From Dyella humicola (GTDB lineage Bacteria > Pseudomonadota > Gammaproteobacteria > Xanthomonadales > Rhodanobacteraceae), in assembly GCF_026283945.1 (NCBI RefSeq), contig NZ_JAPDPC010000001.1, positions 2,976,001 through 3,040,000 on the forward strand: a stretch of 64,000 nucleotides of DNA. Reading direction: 5' to 3'. A program made the position numbers and the translations under genes. The notes under the pieces were generated by a model that had not been told where the DNA came from, ran no database searches, and saw only the letters and a program-made list of their open reading frames with translations. This document shows positions 8,169-17,754 of the stretch, in pieces (the stretch's first letter is position 1; each line of letters starts with the position of its first letter).

Positions 8169-9413
8169 ATACTTAGACGGTGACGCTATCGCGCCCCTGA
8201 AGCGCCTTGCGGACGACCGCTGCCCCGGGCGCGCCAGCACTCGATTCCCCAGTACCCGCCACGCCTTTTCAGAGGCCGGCTTGCCACTTGCCCGGCGCCC
8301 CGGCCGACGCCATAGCGCCCTCGCCTCAGTCGCAACCTGAGGCACCGTCGCAGCGGTTGCGGGCATTTCGCGATGAAGCATGTTCATCTCGTGCAGATCA
8401 ATGTGCTGTGTGGATATTGGGCGATAGCGCTCATCGAACGCCACGTCGCCCGGTATCCAACCCGCACGACAGGTGAAGGCGCCCCAGAAGCGACGCAGGG
8501 AGCCGAGCTGCTGGCCGACGATCCCCCGTTGGTTGTCCGCATCCACCATGGGATCGCATACGCCGGTGGGCCGCGCCGCCTCACCGAACAGCGCCGTGCC
8601 AAACAAGATGTCCCAGATCGGGAACACGAAGGCATAGTTGCAGTCGTGCAGCGTGGGGCGCTCAGGATCCACTCGCATATGGTGCAGCCGGTGATAACGC
8701 GGATCCACCAGGATCTTGCCCAGCACCGGCCCGAAGTGCAGGCGGATATTGGTGTGCCCCAGGTTCTGCAACAACTCGCCCAGCAATACCAACAAGGCAT
8801 ATTCAGCAGGCGAGACACCGATAAGCGCAGCCACACCAGCGACGATCAAAGCCTCCAGCATATCGTCCAGATAATTATCCCGGTCGTTCGACCAACAGCT
8901 GAGCTGTCGCTGGCTGTGATGCAGACTGTGCAGCGCCCACCACCAGGGAATAGCGTGCTGCAGGCGATGCACCAGGTAGTAGACGAAGTCGTAGATCGCG
9001 TAATACACGACGAACAGCACAAGCGGATGATGGGCCAGCCACGGCACGCCCGCCTGAAGGCTGAGCAGACCCGCACCGTCGCCATCACTGTCGCCCCCCA
9101 TCCACTGGTTCAGCGGAAACAGCACCAGATACGTGAATAGCGGCAGGATCAGGAACAGCTTCAGCAACGTATATCGAAAATCGATGAACGTACTGGTGCG
9201 CTGCCCCCAGTGTTCCACCGGCCATACATTCTCCAACGGTCGCAGCACGATGATGATCACCGCCACCTGGACGACCGTCAGCAGAAAGTATTCAGCGATA
9301 TCCGGTGCCTGACTCACCAACCAGGAGAAATGCAACGCCAATAGTGCGGGGTGAACGGCTTGCAGAGTCGTCCAGTTCAACAGCGTCGCATACAGATCAG
9401 AAGAGGCTTGCAT
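8118..9413 (-). CDS. sterol desaturase / fatty acid hydroxylase family membrane protein
   Basis: Di-iron membrane oxygenase-type protein. Several transmembrane segments precede the histidine boxes HRLQH, HSLHHS and YHRLHHM, which are the family's metal ligands. Downstream comes the conserved NYAFVFPIWDILFGTA segment. The start is set at the ATG at 9413 because the longer frame adds only a basic N-terminus. The catalytic domain ends about 100 residues before the stop. The remaining tail is Arg/Ala/Pro-rich, unlike the family, and runs 51 bases into the end of the lpxO-like gene. The domain's normal stop may have been lost by mutation or frameshift. The substrate is unknown. Confidence 0.82.
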   Translation of the reverse strand: MQASSDLYATLLNWTTLQAVHPALLALHFSWLVSQAPDIAEYFLLTVVQVAVIIIVLRPLENVWPVEHWGQRTSTFIDFRYTLLKLFLILPLFTYLVLFPLNQWMGGDSDGDGAGLLSLQAGVPWLAHHPLVLFVVYYAIYDFVYYLVHRLQHAIPWWWALHSLHHSQRQLSCWSNDRDNYLDDMLEALIVAGVAALIGVSPAEYALLVLLGELLQNLGHTNIRLHFGPVLGKILVDPRYHRLHHMRVDPERPTLHDCNYAFVFPIWDILFGTALFGEAARPTGVCDPMVDADNQRGIVGQQLGSLRRFWGAFTCRAGWIPGDVAFDERYRPISTQHIDLHEMNMLHREMPATAATVPQVATEARALWRRPGRRASGKPASEKAWRVLGNRVLARPGQRSSARRFRGAIASPSKYSAEERPRRQEDQPDQH

Positions 9414-9543
9414 CTCATGTAAAGCAGCGAAAATTGAGCTGACAATTTTACGATTGTCGCTACGTAATGAGCTGCGAAAAAAACACGCGAAAAGCCGCAA
9501 AGTGTGATTTTCTACGATTGCGTTGGCGGAAATTTCGCAAAAA

Positions 9544-9568
9544 AAAGCCCCTCACGAAGAGGGGCTTT
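9544..9568 (-). terminator. intrinsic terminator of isocitrate dehydrogenase gene
   Basis: Perfect 10-bp stem AAAGCCCCTC (9544-9553) with GAGGGGCTTT (9559-9568) and loop ACGAA. On the minus strand the stem is followed by an uninterrupted T run (complement of the A tract at 9539-9546). It sits about 20 bases past the icd stop. Confidence 0.88.
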
Positions 9569-9588
9569 CTGAAGCGAGAAACTAAAAC

Positions 9589-10605
9589 TCAGGCAGCGCG
9601 CACGCGCTTGACGATGGCATCGCCAAAGCTTGACGTGCTGCCCTTGCCGCCGAGATCCGGCGTCACGCTGTCGCGGTCATGCGTCATGGTGTCGCGAATC
9701 GCATCGCGCATCTTGTTGCCCTTGTCCACCATGCCCAGGTGATCGAGCATGTCGGCCGCTGCCAGCAACAGCGCACACGGGTTGGCAATGCCCTTGCCTG
9801 CGATGTCCGGAGCGGAACCGTGCACGGCCTCGAAAATGGCAGCCTCGGCACCAATGTTGTCACCCGGGGCAAGGCCCAGGCCACCGACCAGACCGGCACA
9901 CAGATCCGACAGGATGTCGCCGAACAGGTTGGTGGTCACGATGACGTCGAACTGCTCGGGCTTCATCACCAGCTGCATGCAGGCGTTATCCACGATCATC
10001 TCGTTGAACTCGATCTGCGGGTATTCCTTGGCGATCTCACGAGCCACGTTGAGGAACAGGCCCGACGCCGTCTTGATGATGTTGGCCTTGTGCACTGCCG
10101 TCACCTTCTTGCGGCCCTTCTTCACGGCCAGCTCAAAGGCATAACGCACGATGCGGCTACTGCCCTTGCGGGTATTGCGCACCATCGAAATTGCGGTCTC
10201 GCCATCCTCGGATAGCGTCTGGCCTTCGGACAGGTACGCGCCTTCGGTGTTCTCGCGCACCGTGATGATGTCGATGTTCTCGAAGCGCGCCTTGGTGCCC
10301 GGGAAGCTGATCGCCGGACGCACATTGGCGTAAAGGTCGAAATGACGACGCAGGGTGACGTTGATGGAGGTGAAACCACCACCCACCGGCGTGGTCAGCG
10401 GGCCCTTCAGTGCCACCTTGTGCTTGGCAATGGAATCCAGCGTCGACTGCGGCAGGAGGTCGCCATGCTTCTCCAGCGCGACCATGCCGGCCTCGACGAA
10501 CTCGTAGGACAGACCGCAGTCCAGTGCGTCGAGCACGCGCAGCGTAGCGTTCATGATTTCGGGGCCGATGCCGTCGCCCGGAATCACGGCAATGGTCTTG
10601 CTCAT
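9589..10605 (-). CDS. icd: NAD-dependent isocitrate dehydrogenase
   Basis: Oxidative decarboxylation of isocitrate in the TCA cycle. The 338-residue length and motifs fit the short, NAD-linked beta-decarboxylating dehydrogenases found in Xanthomonadales rather than the 415-residue NADP enzyme of E. coli. Seen are the N-terminal IPGDGIGPE, the substrate loop SINVTLRRHFDLYANVRP near residue 92, the IITVRENTEG segment, and the Asp-rich metal site NLFGDILSDL near residue 228. Isopropylmalate and homoisocitrate dehydrogenases share the fold; the SxNxxLR loop favours isocitrate. It is monocistronic with its own terminator. Confidence 0.9.
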   Translation of the reverse strand: MSKTIAVIPGDGIGPEIMNATLRVLDALDCGLSYEFVEAGMVALEKHGDLLPQSTLDSIAKHKVALKGPLTTPVGGGFTSINVTLRRHFDLYANVRPAISFPGTKARFENIDIITVRENTEGAYLSEGQTLSEDGETAISMVRNTRKGSSRIVRYAFELAVKKGRKKVTAVHKANIIKTASGLFLNVAREIAKEYPQIEFNEMIVDNACMQLVMKPEQFDVIVTTNLFGDILSDLCAGLVGGLGLAPGDNIGAEAAIFEAVHGSAPDIAGKGIANPCALLLAAADMLDHLGMVDKGNKMRDAIRDTMTHDRDSVTPDLGGKGSTSSFGDAIVKRVRAA

Positions 10606-10808
10606 GGGGACACTCCTTGAAATAAGAATCGAGCATCCCTGCAGCGGGGGGCTTGCAGGGTGATAAATCCTGTCAATTATCGCCCATGGCCTGCGTCACG
10701 GCCAGTAAAAAGCACGTCACCGCCGTTGCAAATCCTCGCACGCTGCATTGCATAAACTCGTATGCGTCAAGGTGGCGACAAGGAGAGGGTCGCCACCCGG
10801 ACTTTCAC
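10606..10808. other. region between icd and the AhpD-like gene
   Basis: About 200 bases holding the icd promoter (-) and the end of the glutaredoxin/AhpD-like unit. A 9-bp hairpin, GGTGGCGAC at 10771-10779 with GTCGCCACC at 10789-10797, lies just past the AhpD-like stop. It could end that transcript, although no T run follows it on the minus strand. Nothing coding is seen. Confidence 0.5.
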
Positions 10809-11219
10809 TCACGCATGGCTGGCACAGTCGGCCGCGGGCTCCGCCGCCTCACCCGACTCAAGCTGGTCGAGGAAATCCACCGCGCGCCGCAGGTGCGGAA
10901 TGACAATGGAGCCGCCCACCACCAGGCCTACGCTGAACGTCTCGAAGAACTCCTCGCGCGTGACGCCGACTTCCTTGCATTGGGCAACGTGATAGCTGAT
11001 GCAGTCGTCGCAACGCAGCACCATGGACGCCACCAGACCCAGCAATTCCTTCGTCTTCACGTCCAGTGCGCCGGCCTTGTAGGTCTGCGTATCCAGCGCA
11101 AAGAAACGCCGCACTACCTGGTTGTCCTCCGACAGGATGCGTTCGTTCATGCGATGACGAAACGCCGTGAACTCGGCAACCCGATCCTTGCTGCCCTGCT
11201 CGTCGATGGGCTTGCTCAT
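10809..11219 (-). CDS. carboxymuconolactone decarboxylase / AhpD-family protein
   Basis: Protein of 136 residues from the AhpD-like alkylhydroperoxidase superfamily. The redox motif Cys70-Asp-Asp-Cys73 with His77 three residues on (CDDCISYH) is the disulfide-reducing active site of AhpD-type members, and not of the gamma-carboxymuconolactone decarboxylases themselves. The start overlaps the end of the glutaredoxin gene by 4 bases, so the two are translationally coupled and probably share thiol chemistry. No peroxiredoxin AhpC is nearby. A thiol-disulfide or peroxidase role is likely but the substrate is unknown. Confidence 0.82.
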   Translation of the reverse strand: MSKPIDEQGSKDRVAEFTAFRHRMNERILSEDNQVVRRFFALDTQTYKAGALDVKTKELLGLVASMVLRCDDCISYHVAQCKEVGVTREEFFETFSVGLVVGGSIVIPHLRRAVDFLDQLESGEAAEPAADCASHA

Positions 11220-11479
11220 GCGCTGGTCTCCAGCAGCTCGGCAAGTTTTCCGTTGCGGTCGGCGGCGACCAGATCGTCAAAACCGCCCACGTACTGGTCG
11301 TTGATGAAAATCTGCGGCACCGTACGACGGCCACCGCTACGCGCCAGCATCAAGTCCCGCTGGCCCGGGTCGATGTCGATGCGCACTTCGCTCCACTCCA
11401 GCCCCTTGGACTTGAGCAGGTTCTTGGCGGACACGCAGTAAGGGCAAACAGCAGTTGAATAGATCTCGATCTTGGACAC
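11216..11479 (-). CDS. grxC: glutaredoxin 3
   Basis: Glutathione-dependent disulfide reductase of 87 residues with thioredoxin fold. The dithiol active site is Cys12-Pro-Tyr-Cys15. The cis-Pro segment TVPQIF near residue 60 and the glutathione-binding GGFDD near residue 73 complete the family pattern. It is the first gene of a two-gene unit with the AhpD-like gene, joined by an ATGA overlap. A short divergent promoter region of about 200 bases separates it from the bepA-like gene. Confidence 0.94.
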   Translation of the reverse strand: MSKIEIYSTAVCPYCVSAKNLLKSKGLEWSEVRIDIDPGQRDLMLARSGGRRTVPQIFINDQYVGGFDDLVAADRNGKLAELLETSA

Positions 11480-11700
11480 GGGAAACTCCGGAACCGAAAA
11501 AATACGGCCGCTTCAAAATGGGGATAGCCCACCCCGGAAACAAGCCGCGGGATCACTGAACCGACGCTATAAGTGACGGTCACAAGTGGTATTGTCGCTG
11601 ACCTATGCGCATGTCACCACGTATGCCCAACGCCTCTTCAGCCACCCCTCACAGTCCCCGCCTGGACCATCCGGTCCCCGGGCTCGAAAAACGCAAGAAG

Positions 11701-13407
11701 ATGCGTGGTGGCGCGCGAGCGATGGGCGGGCTTTCGTGCTCCCGCCTGCTTGCCGCGCTGCTCTGCGCCGGCCTGACGCTCAGCGCGAGCGCCCAGGACA
11801 AGGATGTGCGCCTGCCCGACCTGGGCAGTTCGGCCAACGCCCTGATTTCACCGCAGGAGGCCCAGGATTACGGCGCCTCCATGCTGCGGCAGATGCGGGC
11901 GCTGGACATGATGGTGGAAGACCCGATGCTGGACGACTACATCAACGACCTCGGCTATCGCCTGGTCGCCGGCAGCGAGAAACCCAAGGACCACTTCGTC
12001 TTTTCCATCGCAAAAGATCCGGTCATCAACGCCTTCGCGGCGCCAGGTGGCTATATCGTGGTTAATTCCGGCCTGGTCATCATTACCGACAGCGAAAGCG
12101 AGCTGGCCGGCGTGATTGCCCATGAAATCGGGCATATCACGCAAAACCATCTGGAGCGCGCGTTCGAGGCCTCCAGGAAGGACACGCCGCTGATGGCGCT
12201 CGTCTTGCTCGGCGCCATCGCCGCGGGCGCCGGAGCCGGCGCCGGCGATGCCGCCGGTGCGATCCTGCTGGGTGGCCAGGGCCTGTTGATGCAGCGCCAG
12301 ATCAATTTCACCCGCAAGGACGAAACCGAGGCCGACCGAGCGGGCATCCAGACACTCGCCAACGCCGGCTACGACCCCAATGCCATGGCCTCATTCTTCG
12401 GGCGCATGGAAGACACCATGCGTGTCGGCTCGGGTGGCGACCTGGGCGGTGTGCCCTCGTTCCTGCAGGACCATCCGGTGACACAGTCGCGCATCAGCGA
12501 TGCCAAAGCCCGCGCCGCCGCACTGATCGCCGAGCAGAAGCGGCGCCCAGCGGGCTCCACCCTGGACAAGACCCAGTGGGAGAAAAGCACCGCGCCGATC
12601 CTCTACGTGAAGGACCCCACCAGCCTGTCCAGCAATACCCGCAAAGGGGATCTGGACACCTACCTGCTGATGCGCGAACGCGTTCGCGTGCTATCCGGCG
12701 ACGCACTGCAACTGTCCACGTACTACGCGTCCAACCTGCAATCGAATCGCGACTTCAACACGCCATCGAACCACTATGGCTACGCCCTCGCGCTTATTCG
12801 CACCAATCGCGGCGCCAAGGCCATGGACGAGCTGCAGCCACTGCTGACCGCCCATCCCGACAGCCAGGTCCTGCGCCTGGCCATGGCCGACGCCAAGAAC
12901 CAGGCCGGTCGTCGCGCGGAGGCACTGTCCCTCTATGCGGAGCTGAACACGCAGTCTCCTCGCAACCGCGCCATCGCCATGAGTTACGCCAAGGCCCTTA
13001 CCGAAGGCGGTACCCAGGACGAAGCCAAGCAGGCAGCCACCATGTTGCTGCCAATGCTGGACAACAACGAGGAGCCCGAGCTCTACCGCACCTTTGCCCG
13101 GGCCAGCGACAAGGCCGGCGACCCCATACGCGCCGGCGAAGCCTTTGCCGATGCCTCGTACCTCTCCGGGCGTCCGTTTGACGCCATGGAGCAGCTAAAA
13201 CGCCTGCTGCAGCGACCTGACCTGGACTACTACGCCCGAGCCCGCATCCAGGCCCGCATCAGCGACCTCACCCCGCTGGTGATGGAGCTGCGCAAGCGAA
13301 GGGTGCAGACCGACGACAACCCGGATGGCCGCAGCCAGCAACCCTTGCAGAACGGTGCCGCCTGCCAGGGGCGGCTCTGTTTCAGCGCCAACCAGGGCGG
13401 TTATTAA
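11701..13407 (+). CDS. bepA: M48 metalloprotease / chaperone with TPR domain (BepA/YfgC-like)
   Basis: Periplasmic zinc protease that in E. coli assists outer-membrane protein (LptD, BamA) assembly and quality control. After a signal peptide (about residues 8-31 from the chosen start) comes the M48 domain. It has the zinc motif HEIGH and the third ligand in EADRAGIQTL. The second half is TPR-like helical repeat, as in BepA. I chose the ATG at 11701 for its purine-rich upstream AAGAAG and because it puts the signal peptide near the N-terminus; the frame is open back to 11605. At 568 residues it is longer than E. coli BepA (about 490). Confidence 0.88.
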   Translation: MRGGARAMGGLSCSRLLAALLCAGLTLSASAQDKDVRLPDLGSSANALISPQEAQDYGASMLRQMRALDMMVEDPMLDDYINDLGYRLVAGSEKPKDHFVFSIAKDPVINAFAAPGGYIVVNSGLVIITDSESELAGVIAHEIGHITQNHLERAFEASRKDTPLMALVLLGAIAAGAGAGAGDAAGAILLGGQGLLMQRQINFTRKDETEADRAGIQTLANAGYDPNAMASFFGRMEDTMRVGSGGDLGGVPSFLQDHPVTQSRISDAKARAAALIAEQKRRPAGSTLDKTQWEKSTAPILYVKDPTSLSSNTRKGDLDTYLLMRERVRVLSGDALQLSTYYASNLQSNRDFNTPSNHYGYALALIRTNRGAKAMDELQPLLTAHPDSQVLRLAMADAKNQAGRRAEALSLYAELNTQSPRNRAIAMSYAKALTEGGTQDEAKQAATMLLPMLDNNEEPELYRTFARASDKAGDPIRAGEAFADASYLSGRPFDAMEQLKRLLQRPDLDYYARARIQARISDLTPLVMELRKRRVQTDDNPDGRSQQPLQNGAACQGRLCFSANQGGY

Positions 13408-13525
13408 CCTCCCCAAGTGACCTAAAGACGACACTGTCACGTTGTGACTGTGTGAATTGTCATCGCGGCGTAACAATATACCGCTGCAATAAATGCGTCA
13501 TAGGCCATACAAAGCGGACTCACGC

Positions 13526-14215
13526 GTGCATAAACGCATACTGATCGTCGAAGATGAAGCTTCGATCCGCGACATGGTCGCCTTTGCCTTGCGCAAGGCC
13601 GGCATGGACGCCATTCACGCCGCTGATGCACGAGCGGCTCAACTGGCCATCGCCGAACAAGTGCCGGATCTGATCCTGCTCGACTGGATGTTGCCGGGCA
13701 CCAGCGGCCTGGATCTGGCCCGACGCCTGCGCAAGGAAGAGCTGAGCCGGGAAGTCCCGATCATCATGCTCACGGCGCGCGGCGAGGAGATGGATCGCGT
13801 CAACGGCCTGGAGGCCGGTGTCGACGACTACGTGGTCAAGCCTTTCTCCACCCGCGAGCTGGTCGCACGCATCAAGGCCGTGCTGCGTCGCAGCCAGGGT
13901 GATGATGGCTCGGGCATGGTGGAACTCGGTGGTCTGCGCATTGACGGCCCTGCGCATCGCGTGTTCGCCGGTGACGAGCCAGTGACGATCGGGCCCACCG
14001 AATATCGCCTGCTGTACTTCTTCATGACCCATCCGGAACGCGTCTATTCGCGCGCCCAGCTGCTCGACCATGTCTGGGGCGGTAGCGTGTACGTGGAGGA
14101 GCGCACGGTGGACGTACACATTCGCCGCCTGCGCAAAACGCTTGAACCATGGAAGTTCGACGACATGGTGCAAACGGTGCGTGGCGCGGGTTATCGCTTC
14201 TCCGCCAGCGTTTGA
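13526..14215 (+). CDS. phoB: phosphate regulon response regulator PhoB
   Basis: OmpR-family transcription factor of 229 residues. The receiver domain has the acidic pair Glu9-Asp10, phospho-acceptor Asp53 (LLDWMLPG), a conserved Thr (MLTARGEE) and Lys in VVKPFS. The C-terminal winged helix shows GPTEYRLL and the recognition region ending in [12 protein letters not shown]. The start is a GTG at 13526, matching where PhoB proteins begin; an upstream in-frame ATG at 13493 adds 11 unrelated residues. Identification as PhoB rests on the domain type plus the downstream order phoR-ppk1-ppx. Confidence 0.92.
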   Translation: MHKRILIVEDEASIRDMVAFALRKAGMDAIHAADARAAQLAIAEQVPDLILLDWMLPGTSGLDLARRLRKEELSREVPIIMLTARGEEMDRVNGLEAGVDDYVVKPFSTRELVARIKAVLRRSQGDDGSGMVELGGLRIDGPAHRVFAGDEPVTIGPTEYRLLYFFMTHPERVYSRAQLLDHVWGGSVYVEERTVDVHIRRLRKTLEPWKFDDMVQTVRGAGYRFSASV

Positions 14216-14295
14216 CGCACCCGCCTCTCTTGCGGGCGCGCCGGCTTTTGCCGATGCTGGGGAATCGCCAGCCGGCACGCTTGCCCTAGACGCCC

Positions 14296-15558
14296 ATGCC
14301 AAAGCCTTTCGACCGCTCCTTGATGCTGCCGGCCGCACTCGCTGCCGGCTTGCTTGCGGGCGCCAGTGCCGGCTGGCTTGCAGGAGGCCATGTAGCGACG
14401 GGTGTGGCCTTGGTCGCGATCGCCGAAATCGTCTTGCTACTGACCCGAATCCGTCATCAAGCACGGCTCATGATGACCACGGGCTCCACGGTGACTTCTC
14501 TCCAACATGACCGCTTCATGACGCGCTCCCGCCGCATTGCCTCCAGTTTGCGCGATCTGCGCAGTGCCGCCGGCAGTCTGCCGGATGCGGTCGTCCTGCT
14601 CGATAACGAGCAGCATGTCCGCTGGTTCAATCACGCTGCTGAAGAACTACTCGGCCTGCGTCGCCCGCAAGACCGCGGCGCACATCTGGATGAGCGGCTG
14701 GGCACGACCGAGCTCGCCACCTGGTTGCAGGAAGGTGCGCGCGAGCCGCTCAACGATGTCGCGGCACCTGGCCATCCGAACCGGCACATCAACGTCACCT
14801 TGCTGCCATTCGGTCGCCGCCAACGTTTGCTGCTGGCGCGGGACATCAGCCACCTCACGCGACTGGAGCAGATTCGCCGCGACTTCGTTGCCAACGTGTC
14901 CCACGAACTGCGCACCCCGCTTACGGTGATTCATGGCTATCTCGAACTGATTGATCCGGAAGATGTGCCGGAGCTAGCGCCTGTACTGAACGAAATGCGC
15001 GCGCAATCCAAGCGCATGGGACAGATCGTCGAGGACCTGCTCACGCTGTCCCGCCTGGAAACCCAGGAGCACGTCCAGGACGAGCGCGTACCGATGGCGC
15101 CGCTGCTGGCTACCCTGCGCAAGGAAGCCGAAGCGCTCAGCCAGGGCCGCCACCAGGTCACCCTCGAATCCGCGGCCGATGTCGACCTGCTGGGTTCGCC
15201 CAAGGACCTGCACAGCGCCCTTTCCAACCTGGTCAGCAACGCGGTGCGCTACACGCCGACCGGCGGGCGCATCATGATTCGCTGGCGACGCACGACCGAC
15301 GGCGCGGTGTATTCCGTGACCGACACCGGCTACGGCATCCCCGCCTCGCACCTGGCGCGTCTCACCGAGCGTTTCTATCGGGTGTCGTCCAGTCGCTCGC
15401 GCGAGAGCGGCGGCACGGGCCTGGGCCTGTCGATCGTCAAGCACGTCTTGAACCTGCATCAGGCTCGCCTGGACATCCAGAGCGAACCAGGCCGGGGCTC
15501 CACCTTCTCCTGCTGGTTCAACAACGAACGCCTGCTCGCACCGGGCGATCCGGAGTAA
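14296..15558 (+). CDS. phoR: phosphate regulon sensor histidine kinase PhoR
   Basis: Inner-membrane sensor kinase of 420 residues paired with PhoB. Two hydrophobic segments lie in residues 10-55. Then comes a PAS domain (about 95-190). The dimerization domain has phospho-acceptor His203 in NVSHELRTPL, and the ATPase domain has N-box NLVSNAVRYTP, DTGYGIP and GTGLGLSIV. No large periplasmic domain exists, as in PhoR proteins that sense phosphate through PstSCAB/PhoU. It begins 80 bases after phoB on the same strand. pst transporter genes are not in the window. Confidence 0.93.
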   Translation: MPKPFDRSLMLPAALAAGLLAGASAGWLAGGHVATGVALVAIAEIVLLLTRIRHQARLMMTTGSTVTSLQHDRFMTRSRRIASSLRDLRSAAGSLPDAVVLLDNEQHVRWFNHAAEELLGLRRPQDRGAHLDERLGTTELATWLQEGAREPLNDVAAPGHPNRHINVTLLPFGRRQRLLLARDISHLTRLEQIRRDFVANVSHELRTPLTVIHGYLELIDPEDVPELAPVLNEMRAQSKRMGQIVEDLLTLSRLETQEHVQDERVPMAPLLATLRKEAEALSQGRHQVTLESAADVDLLGSPKDLHSALSNLVSNAVRYTPTGGRIMIRWRRTTDGAVYSVTDTGYGIPASHLARLTERFYRVSSSRSRESGGTGLGLSIVKHVLNLHQARLDIQSEPGRGSTFSCWFNNERLLAPGDPE

Positions 15559-15651
15559 GCACGACGCGTAGGCGTAGCCGCGACTGAACCGCCGTCACGC
15601 TACGCGGCAGTGCGCCATGTACTAAGCCGCTGCTTGGGCCAGAATGGACGG

Positions 15652-17754
15652 ATGCGCCGCAAACCCGCCACTCCCTTGCCTGTCCCCGATCGTGCCGCTC
15701 CCGAGCTGTACTTCAGCCGCGAACTGGCAGCGCTCGAATTCAATTTCCGCGTGCTGGCGCAGGCGCGAGACGCTCGCGTACCCCTGCTGGAGCGCCTGCG
15801 TTATCTGAGCATCGTCGCCAACAATCTCGACGAGTTTTTCGAGGTGCGCGTGGCCATGCTCAAGCATCACCACATGTTCGGCTCGGCTGCACCGGGGCCG
15901 GACGGACTGCCCTCAGGCGAACTGCTGACCCGCATCCGCAAGCGCGTGCTGGATCTGGTCACGGAACAATACGTGGCATGGCAGGAAGAGGTCGGCCCGG
16001 CGCTCGATGCCGAGGGCATCCACTTCCTCACCCGCCAGCGCTGGACGACGCGCCAGCGCCGGTGGCTGCAAGGCTATTTCGAGAACGAGGTCTTGCCGGT
16101 GCTTTCACCGCTGGGGCTGGATCCGGCGCACCCGTTCCCGCGCATCCTCAACAAGACGCTGAATATCGCGATCGTATTGAAGGGCCGCGATGCCTTCGGG
16201 CGCGAGGGCCACATGGCGCTGGTGCGCGCACCGCGATCGCTGCCGCGCATCGTGCGACTGCCCGATGAAGTCTGCGATGGCGGTGACAATTACGTCTTTC
16301 TCGCCGAGCTGCTGCAGGGCTTCGTCGATCTGATGTTCCCGGGCTTCAAGGTGGCCGGCTCGTATCAATTCCGCGTCACCCGCAACAGCGAGCTGATGGT
16401 GGAGGAAGCCGAGGTCGACAATCTCGCCCGCGCCCTGACCGAGGAGTTGGTGGGACGCGGCTATGCGCGCCCGGTTCGACTGGAGATCAACAACGATTGC
16501 CCTAAGGCGATCGTGGCCATGCTCATCGCCAATTTCGAGCTGGAGGAGACGGACGTCTATCGCTGTGACGGCCCGGTCAACATCATCCGGGCCGGCACCA
16601 TCTATGACGGGCTGGATCGCCCGGAGCTGAAGTTCCCTCGCTTCATTCCGCAGCTCCCGGCGGCATTCAATGCCAGCCGCTGCAAGTTTGAAGTGCTGCG
16701 CCAACGCGACGTGCTGCTGCATCACCCCTACGAATCCTTCGCCGCCGTGGTGGATCTGCTGCGCCAGGCTACCCAGGACCCTGCCGTACTGGCGATCAAG
16801 CAGACGCTCTACCGCGCCGGCGTCGATACGCCCCTGGTGGATTTGCTGGTGGAAGCGGCGCGCAACGGCAAGGACGTCACCGTGGTGATCGAATTGCGTG
16901 CGCGCTTCGACGAGGAGGCCAACATCCGCCTCGCCACTCGCCTGCAGGAAGCCGGCGTGCAGGTGGTCTACGGCGTGGTCGGCTACAAGACCCATGCCAA
17001 GATGCTGCTGATCGTGCGGCGCGAGGACGATGTTCTGCGCCGCTATGTCCACCTCTCCACCGGCAATTACCACCAGGCCAACAGCCGCACCTACACCGAT
17101 ATCGGCCTGATGACGTCTCACCCCGGCATCGGCGAAGACCTGCACAAGGTGTTCCAGCAGCTGTCGGGCCTGGGGCCGGTGATCGAGTTGAAGCACCTGC
17201 TGCACTCGCCCTTCACGCTCTATCGCAGCGTGCTGGAGAAGATCGAGCGTGAGACCGCCCACGCGGAAGCCGGGCGTCCAGCACGTATCGTGGCCAAGCT
17301 CAATGCGCTCAACGAGGCGCATGTGATCCAGGCGTTGTACCGCGCGTCGCAGGCAGGCGTCGAGATCGACCTGATCGTGCGCGGCGCGTGTACCCTGCGC
17401 CCCGGCCTGCCCGGCATATCCGAGCGCATCCGCGTCCGCTCGATCGTCGGCCGCTTCCTGGAGCACAGCCGTGTCTACTGGTTCGCCAACGATGGTGCGC
17501 CGGAGATTTATTGCGCCAGCGCGGACTGGATGGAGCGCAATCTCAGGCGACGCATCGAGGTCGCGTTTCCGATACTTGAACCGGCCTTGGCCCAACGTGT
17601 CTACGACGAAACGCTGGCGAACTACCTGGCTGACAACACCGAGGCGTGGCTGCTCGACGGCGATGGTCGTTACGCCCGTGCCGAACCGGGCGATGAGGCA
17701 CCGCACAGCGCCCAACAATGGCTGCTGTCCCTACTGATACCCACCGTAAAATGA
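15652..17754 (+). CDS. ppk1: polyphosphate kinase 1
   Basis: Reversibly polymerizes the gamma-phosphate of ATP into inorganic polyphosphate. At 700 residues it is full length. The N-terminal signature YFSRELAALEFNFRVL starts near residue 20, and SIVANNLDEFFEVRV follows. The phospholipase-D-like catalytic domains contain the autophosphorylated His448 in GYKTHAK and the second conserved His in YVHLSTGNYH. I chose the ATG at 15652 over the in-frame GTG at 15610 because conservation begins after it. It lies 93 bases downstream of phoR and upstream of ppx, so synthesis and breakdown of polyphosphate are encoded together beside the phosphate sensor. Confidence 0.95.
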   Translation: MRRKPATPLPVPDRAAPELYFSRELAALEFNFRVLAQARDARVPLLERLRYLSIVANNLDEFFEVRVAMLKHHHMFGSAAPGPDGLPSGELLTRIRKRVLDLVTEQYVAWQEEVGPALDAEGIHFLTRQRWTTRQRRWLQGYFENEVLPVLSPLGLDPAHPFPRILNKTLNIAIVLKGRDAFGREGHMALVRAPRSLPRIVRLPDEVCDGGDNYVFLAELLQGFVDLMFPGFKVAGSYQFRVTRNSELMVEEAEVDNLARALTEELVGRGYARPVRLEINNDCPKAIVAMLIANFELEETDVYRCDGPVNIIRAGTIYDGLDRPELKFPRFIPQLPAAFNASRCKFEVLRQRDVLLHHPYESFAAVVDLLRQATQDPAVLAIKQTLYRAGVDTPLVDLLVEAARNGKDVTVVIELRARFDEEANIRLATRLQEAGVQVVYGVVGYKTHAKMLLIVRREDDVLRRYVHLSTGNYHQANSRTYTDIGLMTSHPGIGEDLHKVFQQLSGLGPVIELKHLLHSPFTLYRSVLEKIERETAHAEAGRPARIVAKLNALNEAHVIQALYRASQAGVEIDLIVRGACTLRPGLPGISERIRVRSIVGRFLEHSRVYWFANDGAPEIYCASADWMERNLRRRIEVAFPILEPALAQRVYDETLANYLADNTEAWLLDGDGRYARAEPGDEAPHSAQQWLLSLLIPTVK

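Noticed and set aside
13434..13463. Pho-box-like CTGTCAC and TTGTCAT upstream of phoB
   Set aside because: The two TGTCA cores are 23 bases apart, not the 11 or 22 expected for direct repeats of a Pho box, and the middle unit is degenerate. Autoregulation is plausible but this evidence is too weak to annotate.
16105..17718. 537-codon minus-strand frame opposite ppk1
   Set aside because: Shadow of ppk1; no recognisable domain and no ribosome site.
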